Below, in pieces: positions 32,475 through 41,398 of a stretch of DNA of 64,000 nucleotides. Position numbers and translations under genes: made by a program. Where the stretch lies: contig JAYONB010000008.1 in the NCBI GenBank assembly GCA_038121105.1, positions 62,001 to 126,000 on the forward strand, written 5' to 3'. The stretch comes from CALJDF01 sp038121105. Its GTDB lineage: Bacteria; Pseudomonadota; Alphaproteobacteria; SHVP01. Under the pieces are notes generated by a model, which saw nothing but the letters and a program-made list of their open reading frames with translations, was not told the DNA's origin and did no database searches. Position 1 is the stretch's first letter; each line of letters begins with the position of its first letter.

Positions 32475-33479
32475 ATGAGAATTTGTTTGGCGCTCCTGGT
32501 AGGTGTCGCGATCCTAGCTTTGAGCCACGTCGCCCTCGCCGCCGATTGGTCCCTTGATACCGTGGCGCTACCGGGTGCGGTTGCGACGTTATTCGATGAC
32601 AAGGGGCGTACCGTCGCGCAAACCCGAACAGGCGCATTCTTTCAACTCGATCTCAACGACGATGGCACCTTGCAGGTGACTCGGCTTGGCTCTTATGAAC
32701 CGCCAAAACGGTTGCGTCGTCCCGATATGTTGCCCGACGGGTTGGTCAGCGTGGGTGCGGGTACGATCAAAGAAGCCTACCTTGTGGGCCCCACCAGCCG
32801 CTATCGGCACGGTGTCATGGGCGATGCCATCGAGGCGGCCGGCCTGCGTGTCATGACCCGAGGCGGCGAAGTTCTGGAGTTTCGTTTGCCGACGGATTCG
32901 GTCTTTGAGGACCTTCTCCCGCGGCTTCACGATGTCGACGGTGATGGCGAGGACGAGGTGGTCGTCGTTCGCTCTTATCTCGAAGCCGGCGCCGCAGTCG
33001 CGGTATTCGGCGTGCGCGACGGAGAACTTGTTCGTATCGCGGAGACTGCACCGATCGGTCGCTCCAACAGATGGCTGAATCCGGTTGGGGTCGCCGATTT
33101 CGATGGTGACGGACGGCCCGAGATCGCGGTCGTCAAGACCCCGCATATCGGGGGCATTCTAGAACTGTACGAACTAATCGATGGGGCATTAGAGACGGAC
33201 GCCAGCGCGCGGGGGTTTTCCAACCACTTCATCGGATCGCGAGACCTATTCCTGTCGCGTATCGTCGATGTTGATGGCGATGGAGCGCCTGACGTCGTCC
33301 TACCCAGTGCCGATCGCAGCGCGCTTCGATTTGTCGGCGTGCATGCCGGCAAGGTCGAGGACTTGAACACGATCCCACTGCCGGCCAGGGCCCGAACGAA
33401 TATGATGATGCTCGATGCCAAGACTGGTGCGTTTGTCCTTGGTCTAGCCAACGGTGCTCTGGCGGTCGTACACCCCTGA
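32475..33479 (+). CDS. Exported FG-GAP/VCBS-repeat protein
   Basis: The protein has 334 residues with a signal peptide (about 1-23, ending ALAAD). Three calcium-loop-like motifs, DVDGDGEDEVVVV, DFDGDGRPEIAVV and DVDGDGAPDVVLP, mark FG-GAP/VCBS repeats that usually build a beta-propeller. Such domains bind calcium and often mediate surface or polymer contacts. No enzymatic domain is visible. The gene is 63 bases after the alpha/beta-hydrolase gene, with an 80-base gap to the coiled-coil gene, so its operon membership is uncertain. Confidence 0.8.
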   Translation: MRICLALLVGVAILALSHVALAADWSLDTVALPGAVATLFDDKGRTVAQTRTGAFFQLDLNDDGTLQVTRLGSYEPPKRLRRPDMLPDGLVSVGAGTIKEAYLVGPTSRYRHGVMGDAIEAAGLRVMTRGGEVLEFRLPTDSVFEDLLPRLHDVDGDGEDEVVVVRSYLEAGAAVAVFGVRDGELVRIAETAPIGRSNRWLNPVGVADFDGDGRPEIAVVKTPHIGGILELYELIDGALETDASARGFSNHFIGSRDLFLSRIVDVDGDGAPDVVLPSADRSALRFVGVHAGKVEDLNTIPLPARARTNMMMLDAKTGAFVLGLANGALAVVHP

Positions 33480-33560
33480 CACCGCGATCCTTGATTTCGC
33501 AGGGTATAGCGTCGAAGATTCCCCACTTGGGGAACGCCGAAAACCGGAACACGAGACAGA

Positions 33561-34211
33561 ATGGACGACGTCGACAAGCTCCATGAGGCGGAGACGGAGA
33601 TTCGCCAGCTCAAGCTGACCGTCGCGGCGTTGCGCGAGGAGCTGGAGCGAAGCGAATTCGAAAAGCAGACCGTCGGGCAAAAGGCCGCGTCTAGTTCGCA
33701 AGACGAGATCGCGCAGCTGAAAAACACCGCTCAAGCCCTGCGTGACGAACTCGAATCCGCACTTCTCGACAAGCAGGCGAGCGTGCAGCAGGCGCGCGCC
33801 GAGTCGGTCGACGAAATCAATCAGCTCAAAGTCGCTGCACAAAGCCTCCGAGACAGCATGGACGAGGTGCGTTTCGACGCCGATCGCCGTGTTCAGGAGG
33901 CGCGGGCCGATGCGGCCAACGAAATTCGTCAACTAAAAAGCGCCGTTCAGGCGTTACGGGACGAAATAGACGCCGAACGATTCGAGGCCCAACGGAACGT
34001 TCAACACGCGGTCGCGGAGTCCCATAGCGAGATCGCCTCCCTGCGGGAAGCCGCGCAATCCCTCAGGGACTCGCTTGATAAGACACAGGCGGAATATGAG
34101 GGTAAAATACAAGACCTAGAGCGCGCTCACCGGAGCGAGATCAATCACCTTCAGGAGTCTGTTCGCGTGCTACGCGATCAGGTAGAGAGCCTGCATGGCG
34201 CTGCAGTCTGA
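33561..34211 (+). CDS. Coiled-coil protein made of 36-residue repeats
   Basis: The protein has 216 residues and almost no hydrophobic core outside a coiled coil. After 12 residues come five exact-length 36-residue repeats (13-48, 49-84, 85-120, 121-156, 157-192) and a partial sixth. Each begins with E-I-x-Q-L-K and contains a central A-x-x-L-R-D-E/S. In the DNA this is a 108-base periodicity from 33597. No known domain is recognised. The reading frame overlaps the start of the adenylate cyclase gene by 17 bases, so the two are translated together. A scaffold or partner of the cyclase is a reasonable guess. Confidence 0.75.
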   Translation: MDDVDKLHEAETEIRQLKLTVAALREELERSEFEKQTVGQKAASSSQDEIAQLKNTAQALRDELESALLDKQASVQQARAESVDEINQLKVAAQSLRDSMDEVRFDADRRVQEARADAANEIRQLKSAVQALRDEIDAERFEAQRNVQHAVAESHSEIASLREAAQSLRDSLDKTQAEYEGKIQDLERAHRSEINHLQESVRVLRDQVESLHGAAV

Positions 34212-36597
34212 AACGCCGGAGAAGCCAAAGCCCAAGGCGAAGCCGAAACCAAAGGCAAGAGCAAAGGCCAACGGCAGTAAGGGCCGGGCGAAGAAAAAGG
34301 CACCCGAGTCTGCGGTCGCTGCCGGTACGCCGAAGGTCGATCGACGACAGGACGTGGAAGCGCGCCTACGTCATGCCGAGATCCTGCTCAGCGTGTCGAA
34401 GCGCTGCGCTTCGATCGAATCTCTCGACGACATACTCGAAACTCTGGTCGAGATGACCTCGTGGGAGCTCGGTTGCGAGCGCGGCACGCTCTTTCTCAAC
34501 GACCCTGCCACAGGCGAACTCTACTCGCGTGTCGCGCAAGGGACGTTCCGACGCGAGATCCGCATGCTCAACACCAGCGGCATTGCCGGCCACGTCTTTT
34601 CGAGCGGCAAGGGCGTCATCATCCACGATGCCTACAAGGACGACCGCTTCAATCGCGCCATCGACCAACAGACCGGCTTTACCACCAAGAGCGTGTTGTG
34701 CGTTCCGATTCGCACCGTGAAGGGCGAAGTCATCGGGGTCATGCAATCGCTGAACAAAAGCGAGGGCGAGTTCACCGAAGACGACCGACACCTCTTGGAG
34801 CAAATGACCACCCAGGCGGCGGTGGCGCTTCAAAGCACGGTCTTCGTCGAGCGCATGAAGGATACCCGCGAAAAGGAGATGGAGTTTCTCGATCTCGTTG
34901 CGGACGTCACCTCGGAGCTGGAGCTCGGCACGCTGTTGCAGCGGGTCATGGGAGAGGCCACCCGCATGTTGTCGGCCGAGCGCTCCACCCTCTTCATTAG
35001 CGACGAAAAGACCGGCGAGCTGTTCTCTCGGGTAGCGCAGGGCGACGACTCGATCGGCGAAATTAGGCTTCCCAACCATGCGGGTATTGCCGGCGCGGTC
35101 TTTACCTCGGGCAAGAGCGTCAACATCCCGCACGCCTATGCGGATTTGCGGTTTAACCCGGGCTTCGACAAACAAACAGGATTCTTTACTCGGTCGATTC
35201 TCTGCGTTCCGGTGACCAACAAAGAGGGCAAGGTCATCGGCGTGACGCAGGTACTGAACAAGCGGGGCGGGCCGTTCACGGCCGAAGACGAAAGCCGCTT
35301 GAAAGCGTTCACGGCGCAAGTCGCCATCGCCCTCGAGAACGCCAAGCTGTTCGACGATATCCAGCAAATGAAGAACTACAACGAATCGATGCTGGAAAGT
35401 ATGTCGAACGGCGTTGTCACGATCGACGACCAGGGGGCGATTGTGACATGCAACAAAGCCGGCTTGCGCATCTTCAAGACGCGGGTGGCCGACGTTATCG
35501 GGAAGTCGACCGAAGAATTCTTTACCGGCGACAATGCCTGGGTGCTCGAACGCCTCGAAAAGGTCCGCGAGGAACAAGAGCAAGACATCTTTGTCGATGC
35601 CGAATTGAAGTTCGCCGACGAAACCATTTCCACCAACCTCACCGTTTTGCCGCTAGTCGGTGGTGAGGACGAAAAGCTCGGTCTGATGCTGATGATCGAA
35701 GACATCAGCGCCGAAAAGCGCATGAAATCGACGATGTCGCGCTACATGGACCCGGGCATCGCCGATCAACTCATGGAAAGCGGCGGCGAAGACATCATGG
35801 GCGGCGCCAGCCAAAAGGCCACCGTTCTGTTCTCGGATATTCGCGGCTTCACGACGATCACCGAGGAGCTCGGCGCGCAGGGGACGGTGTCGTTCCTCAA
35901 CGAATACTTTACGATCATGGTCGACTGCATCAGCCGCGAAGAAGGCATGCTCGACAAGTTCATCGGCGATGCCATCATGGCGGCATTCGGTCTGCCCATA
36001 GCGCACGACGATGACGAGGATCGCGCGGTGCGTGCGGCGATCAGCATGATCCGCGAGATGTGGGCGTGGAACGTCGAGCGCGAGGCGCGTGGTCAGCCGC
36101 CCTGCGATATGGGCGTCGGCTTGAATACCGATAGCGTTGTATCGGGCAACATCGGGTCGCCCAAACGGATGGACTACACCCTCATCGGCGACGGCGTGAA
36201 CCTAGCGTCGCGGTTGGAAAGTGCCTGCAAGGCCTATTCCGCGCGCATCTTGATCAGCGATCATACTTACAAGCTGTTACGCGGGACCTACCGCATTCGC
36301 GATGTCGATATGGTAGTTGTCAAAGGGAAGACCGAACCCGTCGGCGTTTACGAAGTGCTCGACTACCACAATGACGAAACGTTTCCCAACCTCATGGACG
36401 TGGTCAACTACTTCAATGAGGGCATGAAGCACTATCGAAATGGCACCTTTGACGATGCCATCGACAAGTTCAAAGAGGCGCTTTCGCGCAACCCGAGCGA
36501 CAAGCTCTCGCAAACCTACATCGAACGCTGTGAACACCTGAAAGCCGAGCCGCCCGGCGACGACTGGAACGGTGTCTGGGTGATGACCTCGAAGTAG
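34195..36597 (+). CDS. Class III adenylate cyclase with GAF-GAF-PAS sensor
   Basis: The protein has 800 residues. A Lys/Pro/Ala-rich N-terminal 40 residues precedes GAF1 (about 60-220) and GAF2 (about 230-390), each with cyclic-nucleotide-GAF-like NK...F...D motifs (NKSEGEFTEDD and NKRGGPFTAEDE). A PAS domain (about 395-510) follows. The cyclase domain has metal Asp in LFSDIRGFTTI and FIGDAIMAAFG, the substrate Lys in LDKFIGD, and NLASR for the transition state. It should make cAMP from ATP; the Lys/Thr pair suggests adenylate over guanylate specificity. The C-terminal tail PPGDDWNGVWVMTSK is shared with the second cyclase. No signal or membrane segment is seen, so it is cytoplasmic. Confidence 0.9.
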   Translation: MALQSETPEKPKPKAKPKPKARAKANGSKGRAKKKAPESAVAAGTPKVDRRQDVEARLRHAEILLSVSKRCASIESLDDILETLVEMTSWELGCERGTLFLNDPATGELYSRVAQGTFRREIRMLNTSGIAGHVFSSGKGVIIHDAYKDDRFNRAIDQQTGFTTKSVLCVPIRTVKGEVIGVMQSLNKSEGEFTEDDRHLLEQMTTQAAVALQSTVFVERMKDTREKEMEFLDLVADVTSELELGTLLQRVMGEATRMLSAERSTLFISDEKTGELFSRVAQGDDSIGEIRLPNHAGIAGAVFTSGKSVNIPHAYADLRFNPGFDKQTGFFTRSILCVPVTNKEGKVIGVTQVLNKRGGPFTAEDESRLKAFTAQVAIALENAKLFDDIQQMKNYNESMLESMSNGVVTIDDQGAIVTCNKAGLRIFKTRVADVIGKSTEEFFTGDNAWVLERLEKVREEQEQDIFVDAELKFADETISTNLTVLPLVGGEDEKLGLMLMIEDISAEKRMKSTMSRYMDPGIADQLMESGGEDIMGGASQKATVLFSDIRGFTTITEELGAQGTVSFLNEYFTIMVDCISREEGMLDKFIGDAIMAAFGLPIAHDDDEDRAVRAAISMIREMWAWNVEREARGQPPCDMGVGLNTDSVVSGNIGSPKRMDYTLIGDGVNLASRLESACKAYSARILISDHTYKLLRGTYRIRDVDMVVVKGKTEPVGVYEVLDYHNDETFPNLMDVVNYFNEGMKHYRNGTFDDAIDKFKEALSRNPSDKLSQTYIERCEHLKAEPPGDDWNGVWVMTSK

Positions 36598-37821
36598 TTA
36601 GCGTGCCGCCGCGCGTTCAAGCGCTAGGACGCCCGGCAAGTCTTTGCCTTCCAACCATTCCAAGAACGCGCCTCCGGCGGCTGAGACGTAGCTGAAACTC
36701 GTATCGACACCGGCCTGCGCCAGCGCCGCCATGGTGTCGCCGCCCCCGGCCACGCTCAGGGTCTTGTTCTCGCCGGTTAGCTTTGCGACGGCTTGCGCAA
36801 CGGCTACGGTCCCGCGGTCGAAGGGTGCGGTTTCAAAAGCCCCAAGCGGCCCATTCCATACGACGGTGCGGCATTGGCCTAAGATTTCGTTGAGGGCGGC
36901 GACCGACGAGGGGCCAACATCCAGAATCATCTTGTCGTCCGGCACCGCTGCGATGTCGACAGTTTCGGTTGCTACCCCCGGCGCCAAGGTTTCCGCGACG
37001 ACGGCGTCGACCGGTAGGACGATTTCGCACCCCGCGCTAGCGGCGGCGGCTTCGACCGCCCGTGCGGTCTCGGCTAGGTCGGTTTCGCATAGGCTCTTGC
37101 CGATCGCGACGCCACGGGCCGACAGGAACGTATTCGCCATCCCGCCACCGATGGCGAGGTATTGTACCTTGGTCACAAGATTGGTCAGGGCGCCGAGTTT
37201 GGTCGAGACCTTCGATCCGCCGACGATCGCGGCGACCGGTCGTTGTGGCGCGTCGAGCGCCTTGTGCAGGGCCGTCAGCTCCGCCTCCATGCCGCGACCT
37301 GCGGCGCTCGGTAGGAAATGCGTAATCCCTTCGATCGATGCGTGGGCCCGGTGCGAGCACGAAAAGGCCTCGTTGATGTAGAGATCGCCGAGGTCCGCGA
37401 GGGCTTTGGCGAACGCCTCGTCGTTACTTTCCTCGCCGGCGTGGAAGCGGAGGTTCTCCATCAGGATGACTTCACCAGGGTCCAACTCGGCGATCGCCTC
37501 TTTTGCCGCTGGCCCGATACAATCGTCGCTGAACGGAATCGGCGGGCGACCAAGCGCAGTGCCGAGCACCTCGCGCACGCGCCGCAGGGAGAATTCCGCC
37601 CGAAATGCGCCCTTTGGACGTCCAAAATGCGACAGCACCACCACTCGCGCACCGCGCGCCATGAGCTCGCGAAGCGTGGGCGCAAGGCGTTCGATCCGCA
37701 ATCCGTCCGTCATGTGCAGATCTTCCATCGGCACATTGAGGTCGGCACGGACCAGGACGGTCTTGCCGTCTACATCGATGTCATCGAGGGTGCGTAGGGT
37801 CTCCATAGCGGCGCGCACCAT
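36598..37821 (-). CDS. pgk: Phosphoglycerate kinase
   Basis: The protein has about 407 residues. VLVRADLNVPM near the N-terminus, LSHFGRPKG and GGSKVSTKLGAL are signature regions, and the C-terminal nucleotide loop GGGDTMAAL is present. It transfers phosphate between 1,3-bisphosphoglycerate and ADP in glycolysis/gluconeogenesis. An ATG at 37821 has GAGGCG 7 bases upstream; an alternative ATG at 37806 starts closer to the usual family N-terminus. Its stop abuts the adenylate cyclase stop with no gap. It is divergent from the ACT-domain gene. Confidence 0.96.
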   Translation of the reverse strand: MVRAAMETLRTLDDIDVDGKTVLVRADLNVPMEDLHMTDGLRIERLAPTLRELMARGARVVVLSHFGRPKGAFRAEFSLRRVREVLGTALGRPPIPFSDDCIGPAAKEAIAELDPGEVILMENLRFHAGEESNDEAFAKALADLGDLYINEAFSCSHRAHASIEGITHFLPSAAGRGMEAELTALHKALDAPQRPVAAIVGGSKVSTKLGALTNLVTKVQYLAIGGGMANTFLSARGVAIGKSLCETDLAETARAVEAAAASAGCEIVLPVDAVVAETLAPGVATETVDIAAVPDDKMILDVGPSSVAALNEILGQCRTVVWNGPLGAFETAPFDRGTVAVAQAVAKLTGENKTLSVAGGGDTMAALAQAGVDTSFSYVSAAGGAFLEWLEGKDLPGVLALERAAAR

Positions 37822-37894
37822 ACCGGCTCGCCTCTATTCCTTCAACGCGCCGAGATCGATTGCGTGCGCCAATTCTGGGTTTCATAGTGTGGGG

Positions 37895-38413
37895 ATGACC
37901 ATCCTTATCTCCATCAACGGACCGGATCGGCCAGGTCTCGTGTCGGCCATCGCTGGGCGCCTTTTCGATCTTGGGTTCAACCTCGGCGATACCAACTTTG
38001 CGGTACTCGGCACCGGTTTCGAGTTCGATACCGTAACCGTACCGCCCACCGATATGACCCTGGCGGACATCGAAAAAGCGCTTTCAGCCATTGCCGAATT
38101 GTCGGACTGTACCGTCACGGTCGCGCCTTTCGACCACGACGCGACGCATGGGGAAAGCGGCGTCGCCACGCATTCGATTGGCTTCAGCGGCGGCGATCAG
38201 CCGGGGCTCCTCGCACGCCTTGCCGAGGTCTTGAACGATTTCGACGCCAATATCGTGCGGTTGAACGCGGAGCGGCTACCGGGGGCCGAGGGGCATCGCT
38301 ACCTGACGACCTGCGCGATCGCCATTCCGGCTGATCGTGCGACCGCGTGTCTGGCGGCATTGGCCAATACGGCGGGACAACTACAACTGACCTGCGATTG
38401 GCAGGTGCTCTAG
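37895..38413 (+). CDS. ACT-domain regulator, GcvR-like
   Basis: The protein has 172 residues with two ACT domains. The first begins ILISINGPDRPGLVSAIAGR; the second begins HSIGFSGGDQPGLLARLAEV. This tandem ACT layout matches the GcvR/glycine-cleavage repressor-like family, whose members sense amino acids. No DNA-binding domain is present. The frame is open upstream to 37406, but that part lies antisense to pgk and has no family features, so I start at the ATG at 37895. Its stop codon shares the bases CTAG with the convergent peptide transporter gene. The ligand is unknown. Confidence 0.82.
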   Translation: MTILISINGPDRPGLVSAIAGRLFDLGFNLGDTNFAVLGTGFEFDTVTVPPTDMTLADIEKALSAIAELSDCTVTVAPFDHDATHGESGVATHSIGFSGGDQPGLLARLAEVLNDFDANIVRLNAERLPGAEGHRYLTTCAIAIPADRATACLAALANTAGQLQLTCDWQVL

Positions 38414-40509
38414 CTTGCGGTGCTGACCACCGGGTCGATTTGCGACAGGTCGTCGGCGGGAATGTGGCAGGCGATTCGGTGGCCGTCCTCGGTCTCGAGA
38501 GTCGGCGGCAATTCTGTTTCACAGATGGTGCCGATCTTGCGGTGGCAGCGCGTATGAAACGGACACCCTGATGGGGGCTTCAGTGCACTCGGCGGGCTGC
38601 CTTCGAGAACGATGCGCTTCTTTTTGTACCGCGTGTCGGCAATCGGCACCGCCGATAACAAAGCTTCGGTATAGGGGTGATAAGGCGGCGCAAAGACGTC
38701 CTTTGTCAGGCCCATTTCCATGATCCGACCCAAGTACATCACGACGACGCGGTCGGCGAGGTAGCGCACCACGCCCAGGTCGTGACTGATGAATAGGAGC
38801 GTCGTGCCGTGTTCGCGCTGAATGTCCATCAGCAATTCGGTAACGGCCGCCTGCACGGAGACGTCCAGCGCAGAAACCGGCTCGTCGGCCACCACAAGTG
38901 AAGGATCGCCGGCGAAAGCCCGCGCAATACCGACCCGTTGCTTCTGTCCGCCCGAAAGTTGCCGCGGTTTGCGGTCGGCAAATTCGCCGGGGAGCTTGAC
39001 CAAATCGAGAAGTTGTTTCACTCGCGTGGCAACTTCTTCGCGCGTGCCGTGTTTCGTCGACAACCGGTCGACCACACGGGCGATCTGTCGGCCCACGGTA
39101 TGGCTCGGGTTCAATGTCTCGTTAGGGTCTTGAAACACCATCTGCAGCGACGCGAGCTGCTTTTTGCTCCGCTGACGCACCGGCGTTTCGCCAACACCTT
39201 TCCCGTCGAGCAGAATCTCGCCCTCGGTCAGTGTTTCAAGGCCCATCAGGACCTTGGCGAAGGTAGATTTGCCGCATCCCGATTCGCCCACGATCGCCAA
39301 CGTCTCGCCGCGTTGCGCCGACAGCGTGATGGCCTCGTTCGCTTTTACCTCGACCGCTCCCTTGCGTGAAATCAAGGCGCCGATGCTGCGATCCTTAATC
39401 GTGTAGTACTTCTTGAGGTCGGTCACCCGCAGCACTTCGGTTGTCGAATCGCGCCTCTCTGCAGGGTTGGCGACCGCCGTTTCCGACGTGAAATCGATGT
39501 CGGCCCACCGTGCGCAGCGCACGCGATGCGCTTCGTCCTCACCGGCAAGAGCGATCGGTCCGGCATCGCACCGCGCGCTTTCGAAGAAGTCGCACCGCGG
39601 CGCGAAGTTGCAGCCGGTTGGCCGTTCGTTGGGCAGCGGCAGCTGGCCGCGAATCGGGGCAAGCGGTTTGGACGTCTTGTCGGTATCGGGAAGCGGAATG
39701 CAATCGAACAGTCCCTTGGTATAGGGATGGCGGGGTGCATCGAAAAGGGCGTCGACGCCGGCTTCTTCCACCACTTCGCCCGAATACATCACGTTGACCC
39801 GCGAGCATGTTTCCAACACCAAGCCCAAGTTATGCGAGATGTAGAGCATTCCGGTGCGATGCTTGGCGGCAAGCGAGGCGATCAGATCGACGATGCCGGC
39901 CTCGACCGTGACGTCGAGCGCCGTTGTTGGCTCGTCGAGCAGCAGCAGCGAAGGGCGCGACAGCAACGCCATCGCGATCACGACGCGCTGTTGCTGGCCC
40001 CCTGAGATTTGATGCGGGTAGGACGACGCGACGCGAGCCGGATCGGGCAACCCGACATCGTCTAGCGCCGAAAGGGATTGGTCGTAGGCGTCCTTGCGGG
40101 TGGCCTGATCGTGGAAGATCGGCACTTCCATCAATTGGTCGCCGATCGTCATACTGGGGTTCAGGGCCGACATCGGCTCCTGATAGACCATTGCGATTTC
40201 GCCCCCGCGCAATTCGCGCAGGGCGCTGGGCGAGAGCGTTGTGATATCACGTCCCTTGAACAGGATTTGGCCACCGACGATCGCGCCGTTGCGACCGAGA
40301 TAACGCATGATGGCCATCGCTACCGTCGATTTGCCGCAACCCGATTCGCCCACCAGTGCGATTGCTTCGCCGGTTTCGAGGCGCAGCGAAAAGTCGATCA
40401 CCGCCGGTATTTCGCCGGCGCGGCTGTAGTACGACACCGATAGATTGCGAATATCCAACAGGGGTGCGCCTGTCTCTTGGCCTTGGCTCGCCCTCATCGT
40501 CTCAGTCAT
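38410..40509 (-). CDS. Fused dipeptide/oligopeptide ABC transporter ATPase (DppD-DppF type)
   Basis: The protein has 699 residues and contains two complete ABC ATPase units. The first has GESGCGKSTVAMAIM, an SGGQQQR signature and LLLLDEPTTALD; the second has GESGCGKSTFAKVLM, the signature LSGGQKQRVGIARAF and SLVVADEPVSALDVS. Each is followed by the Cys-containing oligopeptide C-terminal region (GCNFAPRCDF and GCPFHTRCH). In many species these are two genes (dppD and dppF). It energises the permeases upstream. I start at the ATG at 40509, overlapping the permease stop by 8 bases. Confidence 0.92.
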   Translation of the reverse strand: MTETMRASQGQETGAPLLDIRNLSVSYYSRAGEIPAVIDFSLRLETGEAIALVGESGCGKSTVAMAIMRYLGRNGAIVGGQILFKGRDITTLSPSALRELRGGEIAMVYQEPMSALNPSMTIGDQLMEVPIFHDQATRKDAYDQSLSALDDVGLPDPARVASSYPHQISGGQQQRVVIAMALLSRPSLLLLDEPTTALDVTVEAGIVDLIASLAAKHRTGMLYISHNLGLVLETCSRVNVMYSGEVVEEAGVDALFDAPRHPYTKGLFDCIPLPDTDKTSKPLAPIRGQLPLPNERPTGCNFAPRCDFFESARCDAGPIALAGEDEAHRVRCARWADIDFTSETAVANPAERRDSTTEVLRVTDLKKYYTIKDRSIGALISRKGAVEVKANEAITLSAQRGETLAIVGESGCGKSTFAKVLMGLETLTEGEILLDGKGVGETPVRQRSKKQLASLQMVFQDPNETLNPSHTVGRQIARVVDRLSTKHGTREEVATRVKQLLDLVKLPGEFADRKPRQLSGGQKQRVGIARAFAGDPSLVVADEPVSALDVSVQAAVTELLMDIQREHGTTLLFISHDLGVVRYLADRVVVMYLGRIMEMGLTKDVFAPPYHPYTEALLSAVPIADTRYKKKRIVLEGSPPSALKPPSGCPFHTRCHRKIGTICETELPPTLETEDGHRIACHIPADDLSQIDPVVSTAS

Positions 40510-41398
40510 GCAGCGATACCTCGCGGATCCCGTCGGCAAGCAAGTTGAATCCCAACACCAGGGTGGAGATCGCAATGCAGGGGATCACGGTCATATGCGG
40601 AAACGCCAAAGCGAGCGCCCGAGCCTCGTTGATCATGCCGCCCCAATCGGGATCGGGCGGCGGCAGGCCGAGACCAAGAAAGCCCAAGACGCCGATCGTG
40701 ATGATCACGTAGCCAATCCGCAGGCAGCCGTCGACGATCAAGGGGCCGCGGGCGTTCGGCAAGATCTCGATCAGCATGATGTACCACGGGCTCTCGCCCC
40801 GGGTTTGCGCGGCCGCCACATAGTTGCGGGTGCGTAGGTCGAGCACCAAGCCGCGGACGATCCGCATCACGCCGGGCGCGCTGGCGAAGGTCACGGCAAT
40901 GATGATGTTGATCCCCGATGCGCCGATGGTCGCAATGATCAGGATGTACAGAACCAAAACCGGAAACGACAAAATGATGTCGCTGATGCGCGACAACACG
41001 TCATCGACCAAGCCGCCGAAGTAACCGGCCGCCAGCCCCATCACGATCCCGACGACGTAGGCGCTAAGCGTTGCCAAGGGCGCAAAGAAAAGCACCGTCC
41101 TGGCGCCCCACATGACGCGACTCAAGATGTCGCGCCCCAGTTGGTCGGTCCCCAACAGGAACATGCCGCCGTCGGGTGCCGCAGAAAAAGGTGCGGCGAA
41201 AGGTTGGATTTGGGCGTTGGGCGGAAACGGCGCCACCAGCGGCGCGAGGAGCGCGACGACGATCCAGAATCCGACCAACGCGACGCCGGCAATTGCGATC
41301 TTGCTTTCGCGCAATAGTGCCAACGAGCGGAGGGCTCTGAGGAGTGCTTGCGCGGTCGCACTCGATCGGATCGGCGACGAGGTGTCTTGCGAACTCAT
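40502..41398 (-). CDS. Dipeptide/oligopeptide ABC transporter permease, DppC type
   Basis: The protein has 298 residues with about six hydrophobic helices. An N-terminal OppC-like segment with FPPNAQIQPFAAPFSAAPD and LLGTDQLGRDILSRVMWGAR is typical of OppC/DppC. The EAA-type coupling loop is visible as YVAAAQTRGESPWYIMLIE. It forms the channel together with the DppB-like permease, to which it is coupled by an ATGA overlap at 41395-41398. Confidence 0.92.
   Translation of the reverse strand: MSSQDTSSPIRSSATAQALLRALRSLALLRESKIAIAGVALVGFWIVVALLAPLVAPFPPNAQIQPFAAPFSAAPDGGMFLLGTDQLGRDILSRVMWGARTVLFFAPLATLSAYVVGIVMGLAAGYFGGLVDDVLSRISDIILSFPVLVLYILIIATIGASGINIIIAVTFASAPGVMRIVRGLVLDLRTRNYVAAAQTRGESPWYIMLIEILPNARGPLIVDGCLRIGYVIITIGVLGFLGLGLPPPDPDWGGMINEARALALAFPHMTVIPCIAISTLVLGFNLLADGIREVSLHD

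Noticed and set aside
33597..34208. Possible CRISPR or satellite repeat because of the 108-base period
   Set aside because: The period is protein-coding (36 residues) and the DNA copies are diverged, with no spacer structure.
34366..35583. 405-residue minus-strand frame opposite the GAF cyclase
   Set aside because: It lies wholly inside two GAF domains and the PAS domain of the plus-strand gene and has no recognisable domain.
37406..37894. Upstream extension of the ACT-domain protein
   Set aside because: This stretch is antisense to pgk; the ACT fold begins directly after the ATG at 37895.
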